DNA of 44,170 nucleotides. Source: an uncultured Bacteroides sp. (GTDB taxonomy: Bacteria > Bacteroidota > Bacteroidia > Bacteroidales > Bacteroidaceae). The notes beneath the pieces are model-generated. The model worked only from the letters and a program-made list of their open reading frames with translations, was not told where the DNA came from and did not search any database. The stretch's first letter is position 1, and each line of letters opens with the position of its first letter. The translations under genes were made by a program, and so were the position numbers. The DNA lies in NCBI GenBank assembly GCA_947574505.1, contig CANPJW010000021.1, forward strand, positions 1 to 44,170. The letters run 5' to 3'. This document shows positions 35,469 to 44,089 of the stretch, piece by piece.

Positions 35469-36461
35469 ATGATTTCAACAGCTACAAAAACGTTGCGGAC
35501 GAATAACAAGACAATTTACGTCGCGTTACTTTCTACTTTGACTTTTTTTCTCTTTTTAGATTATATTCCGGGATTGGAAGCATGGTCGGCATGGGTGACT
35601 CCACCGGTTGCTTTATTTCTCGGACTAATTTTTGCATTGACCTGCGGACAGGCACATCCGAAATTTAATAAGAAAACCTCTAAGTATTTATTACAATATT
35701 CAGTTGTCGGGCTGGGATTTGGAATGAATCTTCATTCGGCTTTGGCTTCCGGTAAGGAAGGCATGGAGTTTACTGTAATATCTGTTATTGGTACGTTGGT
35801 GATTGGTTGGTTTATCGGTCGTAAGTTGTTCAAAATAGACCGTAATACTTCTTATCTTATCAGTTCGGGAACTGCTATCTGCGGGGGGAGTGCCATTGCG
35901 GCAGTAGGACCGGTGCTGAGGGCGAAGGATAGTGAAATGTCTGTTGCACTGGGCACTATTTTTATCCTGAACGCAATCGCACTCTTTATCTTCCCGATGA
36001 TTGGTCATGCTTTGAATATGACCGAACATCAGTTCGGAACATGGGCGGCGATTGCCATTCACGATACAAGTTCGGTTGTCGGTGCAGGTGCTGCGTATGG
36101 TGAAGAAGCCTTGAAAGTGGCTACCACTATCAAGCTGACCCGTGCGCTTTGGATAATTCCTATGGCTTTTGCCACCTCATTTATCTTTAAGAGCAAAGGA
36201 CAGAAAATCAGTATTCCCTGGTTTATTTTCTTCTTTGTATTGGCAATGGTAGTGAATACTTATTTGCTTGACGGAGTGCCGCAATTGGGAGCAGCAATCA
36301 ACGGGATAGCCCGTAAGACCTTGACGATTACTATGTTCTTTATTGGTGCTTCTCTTTCTATGGATGTGTTAAGGGCAGTTGGGATTAAACCCTTGGTGCA
36401 GGGAGTCTTGCTTTGGATAGTGATTAGCTTGAGTACGTTGGCTTATATTTATTTTGTATAG
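35469..36461 (+). CDS. YeiH family putative sulfate exporter
   Basis: A polytopic inner-membrane protein of 330 residues and about ten hydrophobic helices, belonging to the YeiH/UPF0324 family (annotated as putative sulfate exporters; the substrate is not proven). Diagnostic segments are FALTCGQAHPKFNKKTSKYLLQYSVVGLGFGMNL (about 56-90), SSGTAICGGSAIAAVGPVL (about 136-154), AIAIHDTSSVVGAGAAYGEEAL (about 195-216) and the closing TMFFIGASLSMDVLRAVG. In many bacteria a LysR gene adjoins yeiH, but here the only LysR gene is 14 kb away. It is monocistronic and convergent with recA across a shared terminator. Confidence 0.88.
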   Translation: MISTATKTLRTNNKTIYVALLSTLTFFLFLDYIPGLEAWSAWVTPPVALFLGLIFALTCGQAHPKFNKKTSKYLLQYSVVGLGFGMNLHSALASGKEGMEFTVISVIGTLVIGWFIGRKLFKIDRNTSYLISSGTAICGGSAIAAVGPVLRAKDSEMSVALGTIFILNAIALFIFPMIGHALNMTEHQFGTWAAIAIHDTSSVVGAGAAYGEEALKVATTIKLTRALWIIPMAFATSFIFKSKGQKISIPWFIFFFVLAMVVNTYLLDGVPQLGAAINGIARKTLTITMFFIGASLSMDVLRAVGIKPLVQGVLLWIVISLSTLAYIYFV

Positions 36462-36505
36462 AGAGAATATTGTATAAAGAGAAAATACAAATAGTAGATA
36501 TAGAA

Positions 36506-36545
36506 AAGTGGGAGAATATCGCATTACACGAATATTCTCCCACTT
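36506..36545. terminator. Bidirectional terminator between the YeiH-type gene and recA
   Basis: AAGTGGGAGAATAT (36506-36519) and ATATTCTCCCACTT (36532-36545) pair perfectly over 14 bases, with A and T runs outside. Confidence 0.82.
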
Positions 36546-36584
36546 CTTTATGGATATGGTTCTGTCTTATAAAGCCGGAGACTG

Positions 36585-37622
36585 TTATTCTTTTTTCTTC
36601 AACGCTTCGAAAATCAGACCTTCCAGTTCATCGGCAAGTTCAGGATTGTCAGCGATACATTGTTTTGCAGCATCACGTCCTTGTCCTAATTTTGTGTCAT
36701 TGTAGCTATACCATGAACCACTCTTCTTGATGATTCCCAAGTCGGCGCCCAAGTCGATGATTTCTCCGGAGTGGGAGATACCTTCGCCAAACATGATGTC
36801 GAATTCTGCTCTACGGAAAGGAGGAGCTACTTTATTCTTCACAACTTTTACTTTAGTCAGTTTACCCAGGATTTCTTCACCGTCTTTGATTGGTTGGCTG
36901 CCACGAATATCCAAACGTACGGAAGCGTAGAACTTCAGTGCATTACCACCGGTAGTTGTTTCGGGATTACCAAACATTACACCGATCTTTTCACGCAACT
37001 GGTTGATAAAGATACAGGTCGTACGTGTCTTGCTGACGGCCGAGGTCAATTTGCGCAATGCTTGAGACATCAGACGTGCCTGAAGACCTACTTTGTTGTC
37101 ACCCATGTCACCTTCGATTTCTGCTTTGGGAGTCAATGCGGCCACAGAGTCGATAACGATGATGTCGATAGCAGAAGAACGGATCAACTGTTCTGCGATT
37201 TCCAACGCCTGCTCACCGTTATCAGGTTGGGAGATATACAAATCGTCAATGTTTACGCCCAGTTTGGAAGCATAGAAACGGTCGAAAGCATGTTCGGCAT
37301 CAATGAAAGCAGCGATACCTCCGGCTTTTTGTGCTTCAGCAATGGCGTGGATGGCCAATGTCGTTTTACCGGAAGACTCCGGACCATAGATTTCAATGAT
37401 TCTACCTCTAGGGTAACCTCCAACGCCAAGTGCTACGTTCAGGGCAATAGAGCCTGTCGGGATCACTTCTACTTGTTCAACACTATCATCACCCATTTTC
37501 ATGATAGAACCTTTACCGAAGCTCTTTTCTATCTTTTCCATGGCAGCCTGTAAGGCTTTTAGTTTTTCGCTTGATGCCATTTTATTATCTGTTTCAAAAT
37601 TAAGTTCGTCTTTCTTTGCCAT
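36585..37622 (-). CDS. recA: Recombinase RecA
   Basis: ATP-dependent strand-exchange protein of homologous recombination and DNA-damage response. Motifs: Walker [12 protein letters not shown] (residues 80-90), [12 protein letters not shown] (about 108-119), Walker B region [23 protein letters not shown] (about 154-176), loop L2 [27 protein letters not shown] (about 208-234). The length of 345 is normal. A second ATG after 14 codons is possible, but the first is kept. The gene is last in a reverse cluster after the dehydrogenase-like gene and bcp, with 26 bases between bcp and recA. Confidence 0.98.
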   Translation of the reverse strand: MAKKDELNFETDNKMASSEKLKALQAAMEKIEKSFGKGSIMKMGDDSVEQVEVIPTGSIALNVALGVGGYPRGRIIEIYGPESSGKTTLAIHAIAEAQKAGGIAAFIDAEHAFDRFYASKLGVNIDDLYISQPDNGEQALEIAEQLIRSSAIDIIVIDSVAALTPKAEIEGDMGDNKVGLQARLMSQALRKLTSAVSKTRTTCIFINQLREKIGVMFGNPETTTGGNALKFYASVRLDIRGSQPIKDGEEILGKLTKVKVVKNKVAPPFRRAEFDIMFGEGISHSGEIIDLGADLGIIKKSGSWYSYNDTKLGQGRDAAKQCIADNPELADELEGLIFEALKKKE

Positions 37623-37648
37623 ACCTTATTCTTATATAATTAATGGAG

Positions 37649-38104
37649 TTATTGATTTAAAATCTGTGAGGCATGTTCTTTGGTCTTCACTTCTTTGGGA
37701 GTGATAATCCGTTCTACGATTCCTTCTTCATTAATCAGGAAAGTAGTGCGGAGAGTACCCATATATGCACGTCCGTACAGTTTCTTTTCTCCCCACACAC
37801 CAAACTCTTCTACCAACTTCTTCTCAGTATCGGCAATCAGAGTGAAAGGAAGGTTGTTTTTCTCTATGAATTTCTGATGCGACTTTTCATTGTCTACGCT
37901 GACACCGATTACTTCATAGCCGGCCTTGCGCAGTTCGGAATAGTTGTCGCGCAGATTGCACGCTTGTGCGGTGCAACCCGATGTGCTGTCTTTCGGATAG
38001 AAATACAACACAATCTTTTTTCCTTTGTAAGCACTCAGACGGATTTCTTCACCTTTCTCATTGATGCCTAAAACTTCCGGTGCTTTATCTCCAACGTTAA
38101 TCAT
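37649..38104 (-). CDS. bcp: Thioredoxin-dependent thiol peroxidase (Bcp/PrxQ)
   Basis: Cytoplasmic peroxiredoxin that reduces hydrogen peroxide and organic peroxides using thioredoxin. The peroxidatic and resolving cysteines are in FYPKDSTSGCTAQACNLRD, with the typical five-residue spacing (about residues 46 and 51) of PrxQ enzymes. GDKAPEVLGINEKGEEIRL at the start and RTTFLINEEGIVERII near the end are family features. The length of 151 is normal. It sits between the dehydrogenase-like gene (22 bases) and recA (26 bases) and is probably cotranscribed with both. Confidence 0.95.
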   Translation of the reverse strand: MINVGDKAPEVLGINEKGEEIRLSAYKGKKIVLYFYPKDSTSGCTAQACNLRDNYSELRKAGYEVIGVSVDNEKSHQKFIEKNNLPFTLIADTEKKLVEEFGVWGEKKLYGRAYMGTLRTTFLINEEGIVERIITPKEVKTKEHASQILNQ

Positions 38105-38126
38105 AACTTTCTTTTTAATGAATGTC

Positions 38127-39320
38127 TTACAATTCTAAATCCTGATCGATTACTTCATGCCAAGGCAGACCTTGCTTGTTCAGTTGCTCCATAAACGGAT
38201 CCGGATTGAATTCTTCCACATTATTTACCCCCGGACGTTTCCATTCTCCTTTGAAGAACATCATGGCTCCGATCATTGCCGGAACTCCGGTGGTGTAGCT
38301 TACTCCCTGCATACCTGTTTCCTTGTATGCTTCTTGGTGGCTACAGTTATTGTAAACATAGTAAGTACGTTCTTTCCCGTCTTTCAGACCACGGATACGG
38401 CAGCCGATGGATGTTTCACCTTCGTAATTTTCACCCAAATCCTGCGGATTAGGCAATACGGCTTTCAAGAATTGCAGAGGTACAATTTTCACTCCGTTGT
38501 AGTCTACTTCGTCAATGCGTGCCATACCGATGTTTTGGATAACGCGCAAGTGAGTCAGGTATTCCTGTCCGAACGTCATCCAGAAGCGTGCACGTTTGAT
38601 AGTTGGGAAGTTCTTCACCAACGATTCCAGTTCTTCGTGATAAAGAAGATAGGAGTCGCGCGGTCCGATATTCGGATATGTCAGGTCTTTATGGATTTCC
38701 AGCGGTCCGGTGGTTATCCACTTGCCGTCCTCATAATAACGACCGTTCTGCGTAATTTCACGGATATTGATTTCGGGATTGAAGTTGGTTGCGAATGCCT
38801 TGTGGTGATTTCCTGCATTACAGTCTACAATATCCAGGTATTGGATTTCGTCAAAATAATGCTTGGCTGCATAAGCTGTATAGATACCACTGACTCCCGG
38901 ATCGAATCCGCAACCGAGGATAGCTGTCAGACCGGCTTCTTTGAAACGGTCATGGTAAGCCCATTGCCAACTGTATTCAAAGTGAGCTTCATCTTTCGGC
39001 TCATAATTGGCGGTGTCCAGATAGTTCACTCCGGCTTTCAGGCAAGCTTCCATGATAGTCAAGTCCTGATAGGGGAGAGCGACGTTAATCACCATTTCCG
39101 GTTTGAAATCGTTGAATAAGGCTACCAGTTCTTCCACATTGTCTGCGTCGACTTTAGCTGTCTTTATCGTGGGATTACCTATTGCCTCAACGATTTTATC
39201 GCATTTCTCTTTTGTACGGCTGGCAATCATGATATCTGTAAATACATCGGCATTTTGTGCCACTTTGTGCGCAACGACAGTACCAACACCGCCTGCACCA
39301 ATAATAAGAACTCTACCCAT
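38127..39320 (-). CDS. Saccharopine dehydrogenase-like protein, probably carboxynorspermidine dehydrogenase
   Basis: An NAD(P)-dependent enzyme of 397 residues in the saccharopine dehydrogenase family. In Bacteroides the usual member of this size makes carboxy(nor)spermidine from putrescine or diaminopropane and aspartate semialdehyde, a step of the alternative spermidine pathway. Visible features are the N-terminal Rossmann motif RVLIIGAGGVGTVVAHKVAQN (residues 3-23), YLDTANYEPKDEAHFEYSWQW (about 100), ILGCGFDPGVSGIYTAYAAKHYFDE (about 135-160), DCNAGNHHKAFATNFNPEINIRE and a C-terminal TTGVPAMIGAMMFFKGEW. It lacks the long C-terminal extensions of lysine-pathway enzymes. It is the first gene of the cluster with bcp and recA and has a promoter element at 39370-39377. 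No carboxynorspermidine decarboxylase is in the window. Confidence 0.85.
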   Translation of the reverse strand: MGRVLIIGAGGVGTVVAHKVAQNADVFTDIMIASRTKEKCDKIVEAIGNPTIKTAKVDADNVEELVALFNDFKPEMVINVALPYQDLTIMEACLKAGVNYLDTANYEPKDEAHFEYSWQWAYHDRFKEAGLTAILGCGFDPGVSGIYTAYAAKHYFDEIQYLDIVDCNAGNHHKAFATNFNPEINIREITQNGRYYEDGKWITTGPLEIHKDLTYPNIGPRDSYLLYHEELESLVKNFPTIKRARFWMTFGQEYLTHLRVIQNIGMARIDEVDYNGVKIVPLQFLKAVLPNPQDLGENYEGETSIGCRIRGLKDGKERTYYVYNNCSHQEAYKETGMQGVSYTTGVPAMIGAMMFFKGEWKRPGVNNVEEFNPDPFMEQLNKQGLPWHEVIDQDLEL

Positions 39321-39369
39321 TTCTTTAAATTGCGAATTAAAATTATGAATATTAGAATTGTTTATGGAG

Positions 39370-39377
39370 CAAATATA
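39370..39377 (-). promoter_or_regulatory. Promoter element for the dehydrogenase-bcp-recA cluster
   Basis: On the reverse strand TATATTTG fits TAnnTTTG, 49 bases before the ATG at 39320. Confidence 0.5.
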
Positions 39378-39520
39378 CGTGATTATTTTCAGATAATCAT
39401 TCGTCTATACTCCTTTTTATTTACTTTAAGTGAACTATGTAAATTGTTCGTTTGTTGTATATTCAATGGCAAATGTATATATTTTATATTGTATTGGATG
39501 TTATTTCCCAATCTTTTTGA

Positions 39521-39528
39521 TATCTTTG
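39521..39528 (+). promoter_or_regulatory. Bacteroides -7 element before the META lipoprotein gene
   Basis: TATCTTTG matches TAnnTTTG, 29 bases before the ATG at 39558. Confidence 0.6.
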
Positions 39529-39557
39529 CCCGCGATTTAACTTAAACGTTATAACAT

Positions 39558-40346
39558 ATGAATAAAGTATTAGTTTCAATGTGCATTGCCGGTGCAGCAC
39601 TTGCAATGTCATCATGCCGTTCGGTTGAGAAGGCAACTCCATTATCATCTATCAATGGTGAATGGAATATTATAGAAGTCAATGGCTCGAAAGTAACTCC
39701 GGGCGAAAGCAGAACTCTGCCCTTTATTGCTTTTGATACCGCAACGGGACGCGTGTCGGGCAGTAGCGGTTGCAACCGTATGATGGGTAACTTCGACGTA
39801 AACGCGAAACCGGGAAGCCTTGAACTAGGTGCAATAGGCAGCACCCGGATGATGTGTCCGGATATGACGACTGAGAGAAATGTATTGAGTGCTCTTGCAC
39901 AGGTGAAAGGATATAAAAAAGCCGGCAAAGACAAATTGTACCTTTGCAATGCGTCGAATCGACCGGTTATAGCTTTGGAAAAAAAGGAGGGTGGTGTGAA
40001 ATTGTCGGTATTGAACGGAGAATGGAAAGTAAAGGAAGTGAATGGCGAAGCAATTCCTTCCGGTATGGAGACGCAACCTTTCATCGCTTTTGATGTGAAG
40101 AAGAAGACGATTCACGGTAATGCCGGATGCAACTTGATAAATGGTGGCTTTGAAACCAATACAAGCAGCGCTAAGTCAATCTCTTTCCCGGGTGTGGCAA
40201 GCACAATGATGGCTTGTCCGGATATGGAAACAGAAGGCAAGATTCTGAAAGCAATGAATGAAGTGAAGTCATTTGATGTATTAGCCGGTGGTGGCATTGG
40301 TTTGTATGATGCAAATAATGCATTGGTGCTTGTTTTGGAAAAATAG
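39558..40346 (+). CDS. Lipoprotein with two META (HslJ-like) domains
   Basis: An outer-envelope lipoprotein of 262 residues. The signal peptide MNKVLVSMCIAGAALAMSSC ends in a lipobox with Cys20. Two tandem META domains follow: about residues 31-140 (INGEWNIIEVNGSKV, FIAFDTATGRVSGSSGCNRMMGNF, RMMCPDMTTERNVLSAL) and about 152-262 (LNGEWKVKEVNGEAIP, FIAFDVKKKTIHGNAGCNLINGGF, MMACPDMETEGKILKAM). Each repeat has the paired cysteines G-C-N and M-x-C-P-D found in HslJ-type heat-inducible proteins, suggesting one disulfide per domain. The role of META domains in this setting is unknown. It has its own promoter and a hairpin terminator. Confidence 0.88.
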   Translation: MNKVLVSMCIAGAALAMSSCRSVEKATPLSSINGEWNIIEVNGSKVTPGESRTLPFIAFDTATGRVSGSSGCNRMMGNFDVNAKPGSLELGAIGSTRMMCPDMTTERNVLSALAQVKGYKKAGKDKLYLCNASNRPVIALEKKEGGVKLSVLNGEWKVKEVNGEAIPSGMETQPFIAFDVKKKTIHGNAGCNLINGGFETNTSSAKSISFPGVASTMMACPDMETEGKILKAMNEVKSFDVLAGGGIGLYDANNALVLVLEK

Positions 40347-40377
40347 GAAATAAATATAAGTATTTATATATAATAAG

Positions 40378-40421
40378 GTATGCCTGTGTCGCACATGACG
40401 ACATAGGCATATTTTTTTTCC
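40378..40421 (+). terminator. Rho-independent terminator after the META lipoprotein gene
   Basis: TATGCCTGTGTCG and CGACATAGGCATA pair with one G-T type position, followed by eight T. The remaining stretch to dnaK (40422-40678) holds the sigma-54-like promoter and no gene. Confidence 0.78.
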
Positions 40422-40560
40422 AGGATTGAACCAGAGCCGCCTGCATTTGTTTAAAGAAGTAGTTGCCAATTGAGTCCGGGTGTGACTATGTCAGCAGTGT
40501 TTATTTATTAAAACTGTCTTTTTGGCAGATATTATGTCATGCATTCGTATAATTTCTTTT

Positions 40561-40576
40561 TGGCACACGGTTTGCT
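40561..40576 (+). promoter_or_regulatory. Sigma-54 (RpoN) type -24/-12 promoter upstream of dnaK
   Basis: TGGCACACGGTTTGCT matches the RpoN consensus TGGCAC-N5-TTGCW exactly, with GG and GC separated by 10 bases. It lies 103 bases before the dnaK ATG. A partial TGGCAG-type word occurs about 40 bases upstream without a -12 GC. Confidence 0.6.
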
Positions 40577-40678
40577 TTTTAATAAGCGTCCGTTCGGGAC
40601 GAAGCTCATAATATGGAGCAGAGGAACAACCGGGCAAAAAGAAATCATTGAATAATAATAAATAAAAAAATAACGATC

Positions 40679-42592
40679 ATGGGAAAAATTATTGGTATTG
40701 ACTTAGGAACAACAAACTCTTGTGTTTCTGTATTTGAAGGTAACGAACCGGTAGTAATTGCAAACAGCGAAGGTAAACGTACAACTCCTTCAGTAGTTGC
40801 TTTTGTGGATGGTGGCGAACGTAAGATAGGTGATCCTGCAAAACGTCAGGCTATTACGAACCCTACACGTACAATTTTCTCTATCAAACGTTTCATGGGT
40901 GAAACTTGGGATCAGGTACAAAAAGAAGTGACTCGTGTTCCTTATAAAGTAGTGAAAGGTGATAATAACACTCCGCGTGTTGACATCGACGGACGTCTGT
41001 ATACTCCGCAGGAAATCTCTGCAATGATTCTTCAGAAAATGAAGAAAACTGCTGAAGACTATCTCGGACAGGAAGTAACAGAAGCGGTTATCACTGTGCC
41101 TGCTTATTTCTCCGACTCTCAACGTCAGGCTACAAAAGAAGCCGGACAGATTGCAGGTCTGGAAGTAAAACGTATTGTAAATGAACCGACAGCCGCTGCT
41201 CTTGCTTACGGTCTTGACAAGGCTCACAAGGATATGAAGATTGCCGTATTCGACCTTGGTGGTGGTACATTTGATATTTCTATCCTTGAATTTGGTGGCG
41301 GTGTATTCGAAGTGCTTTCTACAAACGGTGATACTCACCTGGGTGGTGATGACTTCGACCAAGTAATCATCAACTGGTTGGTTGAGGAATTCAAGAATGA
41401 TGAAGGTGCTGACTTGACTCAGGATCCGATGGCTTTGCAACGTCTGAAAGAAGCTGCTGAAAAAGCTAAGATTGAATTGTCTTCTTCTACAAGTACAGAA
41501 ATCAACTTGCCGTATATCATGCCGGTAGGTGGTGTGCCTAAGCACTTGGTGAAGACTTTGACTCGTGCAAAATTCGAATCTTTAGCTCATAATTTGATTC
41601 AGGCTTGTCTTGAACCTTGTAAGAAAGCAATGAGTGACGCTGGCTTGAACAACGCTGATATTGACGAAGTAATCCTTGTAGGTGGTTCTTCACGTATCCC
41701 GGCTGTACAGAAATTGGTAGAAGATTTCTTTGGTAAAGCTCCTTCTAAAGGTGTGAATCCGGATGAAGTGGTAGCTATTGGCGCTGCTGTGCAGGGTGCT
41801 GTTTTGACAGATGAAATCAAAGGTGTAGTATTGTTGGATGTTACTCCATTGTCAATGGGTATCGAAACACTGGGTGGTGTAATGACTAAGTTGATTGACG
41901 CTAACACTACGATTCCGGCTCGTAAGAGTGAAACATTCTCTACTGCTGCCGATAACCAGACGGAAGTTACTATTCACGTATTACAGGGAGAACGTCCGAT
42001 GGCTGCACAGAACAAATCAATCGGTCAGTTCAACTTGACAGGTATTGCTCCGGCTCGTCGTGGTGTTCCTCAAATTGAGGTTACATTCGATATCGATGCT
42101 AACGGTATCTTGAAAGTGTCTGCAAAAGATAAGGCTACCGGTAAGGAACAAGCTATCCGTATCGAAGCTTCCAGCGGTTTGAGCAAGGAAGAAATCGAGA
42201 AGATGAAAGCTGAGGCTGAAGCTAATGCAGAAGCGGACAAGAAAGAACGTGAAAAGATTGATAAGTTGAATCAGGCTGACAGCGTAATCTTCCAAACTGA
42301 AAATCAGTTGAAAGAATTAGGCGATAAGCTGCCTGCTGACAAGAAAGCTCCGATTGAAGCTGCTCTGCAGAAATTGAAAGATGCTCATAAGGCACAGGAT
42401 TTGGCTGCTATCGATTCTGCTATGGCAGAAATCAATACTGCTTTCCAGGCTGCAAGTGCTGAAATGTATGCACAGAGCGGTGCGCAAGGTAGCGCACAGG
42501 CTGGTCCTGACATGAACGGTGGTGCTGGTCAGCAAGACAACAGCAAGCATGGAGATAACGTTCAGGATGCTGATTTTGAGGAAGTGAAGTGA
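40679..42592 (+). CDS. dnaK: Molecular chaperone DnaK (Hsp70)
   Basis: ATP-driven chaperone that binds exposed hydrophobic segments of nascent or damaged proteins and cooperates with ClpB. The nucleotide-binding domain (about 1-385) shows [69 protein letters not shown] and [17 protein letters not shown]. The linker [20 protein letters not shown] leads to the substrate-binding domain (about 390-505) and helical lid, with a glycine/glutamine-rich C-terminus ending DADFEEVK. The length of 637 is normal. dnaJ and grpE are not adjacent. Codon use is highly biased, as expected for abundant expression, and the upstream sequence offers a sigma-54-like promoter instead of an obvious TAnnTTTG. Confidence 0.98.
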   Translation: MGKIIGIDLGTTNSCVSVFEGNEPVVIANSEGKRTTPSVVAFVDGGERKIGDPAKRQAITNPTRTIFSIKRFMGETWDQVQKEVTRVPYKVVKGDNNTPRVDIDGRLYTPQEISAMILQKMKKTAEDYLGQEVTEAVITVPAYFSDSQRQATKEAGQIAGLEVKRIVNEPTAAALAYGLDKAHKDMKIAVFDLGGGTFDISILEFGGGVFEVLSTNGDTHLGGDDFDQVIINWLVEEFKNDEGADLTQDPMALQRLKEAAEKAKIELSSSTSTEINLPYIMPVGGVPKHLVKTLTRAKFESLAHNLIQACLEPCKKAMSDAGLNNADIDEVILVGGSSRIPAVQKLVEDFFGKAPSKGVNPDEVVAIGAAVQGAVLTDEIKGVVLLDVTPLSMGIETLGGVMTKLIDANTTIPARKSETFSTAADNQTEVTIHVLQGERPMAAQNKSIGQFNLTGIAPARRGVPQIEVTFDIDANGILKVSAKDKATGKEQAIRIEASSGLSKEEIEKMKAEAEANAEADKKEREKIDKLNQADSVIFQTENQLKELGDKLPADKKAPIEAALQKLKDAHKAQDLAAIDSAMAEINTAFQAASAEMYAQSGAQGSAQAGPDMNGGAGQQDNSKHGDNVQDADFEEVK

Positions 42593-42626
42593 GTTGCGAT
42601 AAACAACGATAACTACAAATAGGAAT

Positions 42627-42663
42627 ATAGGGTGTAACTCAATGAGTTATGCCCTATTTTTTT
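42627..42663 (+). terminator. Rho-independent terminator after dnaK
   Basis: ATAGGG-TGTAACTCA and TGAGTTA-TGCCCTAT form a hairpin followed by T7. It marks the end of the conserved chromosomal part before the mobile fragment. Confidence 0.85.
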
Positions 42664-42679
42664 ATACCATTTACCCCTC

Positions 42680-43233
42680 ATGACTGAAAAGTCTCAACTG
42701 AAAGAAAAACACAGGGGAGAGATTGAACAATTAAGGAACGGCTATCAAAAAGAGATAGACAAGGCTATACGTATGGCAGAAAAAGCTGACCGACAATCCA
42801 AAGAAAAGGATTCTGTTATAGATAAATTGAACTTACACATTGACCTGCTCGACCGTAAAGCTAACCCTCAGCGTTACAGTCTGTCATCCGGTGCGGAACT
42901 TATCCACCATTTCATCCCCAATTATAATAATCCCAGTCTGCATATTTGGACACAGGTAGGTAATGAGAAATACGACTCTATAAAATATGTTGATTGCCTC
43001 AATCCGATGTGGAAAATTTTACCAAAGATGAAGCTACCATCTATGAGTTGATAAATGATGTATTTGAGCCTCAGGAACAGGTCAATGAAGCACAAGCCAA
43101 CTTACTTGGAGTGGCTTTTGAACTTGCTACAGGTGGGCAGGCACAAGTCAATGTCGGAACAGGTAGCGGAGGTTCATCTTCTGAACTCCCTTGGGGAGAA
43201 CAGAAGACGAAAAACTCACAGCGACGCAGATAA
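42680..43233 (+). pseudogene. Frameshifted C-terminal fragment resembling a mobilisation/relaxase protein
   Basis: The first frame (42680-43051) starts with a charged coiled-coil (KEKHRGEIEQLRNGYQKEID, AEKADRQSKEKDSVIDKLN), then RKANPQRYSLSSGAELIHHF. A second frame (about 42994-43233) continues DVENFTKDEATIYELINDVF, LLGVAFELATGGQAQVNV and a Gly/Ser-rich, basic end (GTGSGGSSSELPWGEQKTK). A one-base deletion near 42990-43000 would join them into one protein of about 184 residues. The coiled coil plus Gly/Ser/Pro-Trp and basic tail resembles the ends of mobilisation proteins of Bacteroides mobile elements, but the identification is by impression. No relaxase catalytic domain is present. It lies directly after the dnaK terminator and converges on the recombinase gene. 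Confidence 0.45.
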
Positions 43234-43240
43234 ATTGTTT

Positions 43241-44047
43241 TTACCAAGTTATAATCTTATCCACAATCTCCTGCTGCTCGGCACTGCTACGCCTCAAATA
43301 AATACGAGTGGTCTCAATGCTCTCATGCCCCATCAGGTCGGCAAGTAAAGAAATATCGTTGAACTTCTCCAAGAAATTCTTGGCAAAGCGATGACGGAAC
43401 GAGTGAGGATAAACCACTTTCTCGTTTAAGCCATATTTTGTGGCATAGTTTTTTAACTGCTGGGCAATACCTCTGGTGGTGATACGCTCGCCAAAGCGAT
43501 TGAGGAATAGATAACCGCTTGTACGATTGATATTATCGAGCCACTCTGTAGCTTCCTTTCGGAGTGATTTAGGAATATAGATACGGCGTATCTTGCCACC
43601 TTTGGTATAGATGTCAAAATAACCCATTTGCACATGTTCAACCTTCATTTGTATTAGTTCGCTAACTCTTGCACCTGTGGCAGCGAGGAAACGAACAACG
43701 AAGTACCATTCTTGATTTTCTTCCTTTTTTAACTTGTTTTTCAAAAAGGCATAATCGGCATTGCTGATGACATTTTCCAAATAACTACGCTGTTGTACTT
43801 TAACGGATTTTAATCTCAGACGAGATTTCCCCATGCAATCAAGATACTTGTTCATTGCCTGAATACGCAGATTCACGGTCTTAGGCTTGAATTTCTCAAT
43901 GAGATAGGTTTTGTAAACAAGCAGGTTGCGCTTGTTCAATTCCTTATGTCGGGAATAATACTCTTTTACGGCATATAGATAAGCCGCAATCGTGTTCTCC
44001 GCCATATTTCCTTGGCGCAGATACGTTTCAAAATTTTCAATGTTCAT
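43241..44047 (-). CDS. Tyrosine recombinase (phase-variation/integrase type)
   Basis: A site-specific recombinase of 268 residues from the start at 44047 (MNIENFETYLRQGNM); an in-frame ATG at 44083 would add 12 residues. The SAM-like DNA-binding domain is at about 1-85 (NTIAAYLYAVKEYYSRHKELN, KPKTVNLRIQAMNKYLDCMG). The catalytic domain shows AATGARVSELIQM (first Arg), TKGGKIRRIYIP (beta-hairpin Lys), PHSFRHRFAKNFLE (H-x-x-R) and LMGHESIETTRIYLRR (His and the nucleophilic Tyr). The compact size without an arm-binding extension fits invertases and Xer-like enzymes better than large transposon integrases. The adjacent hsdS-like cassette suggests that it shuffles type I restriction specificity genes, as the comparable enzymes of Firmicutes and Bacteroides loci do. 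Confidence 0.88.
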   Translation of the reverse strand: MNIENFETYLRQGNMAENTIAAYLYAVKEYYSRHKELNKRNLLVYKTYLIEKFKPKTVNLRIQAMNKYLDCMGKSRLRLKSVKVQQRSYLENVISNADYAFLKNKLKKEENQEWYFVVRFLAATGARVSELIQMKVEHVQMGYFDIYTKGGKIRRIYIPKSLRKEATEWLDNINRTSGYLFLNRFGERITTRGIAQQLKNYATKYGLNEKVVYPHSFRHRFAKNFLEKFNDISLLADLMGHESIETTRIYLRRSSAEQQEIVDKIITW

Positions 44048-44089
44048 GTTCGATACATTATTGGTTAAACAATTCGCTATCATTAATAA

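Noticed and set aside
36470..36730. Short forward frames between the YeiH-type gene and recA
   Set aside because: They cross the bidirectional terminator and run antisense to recA.
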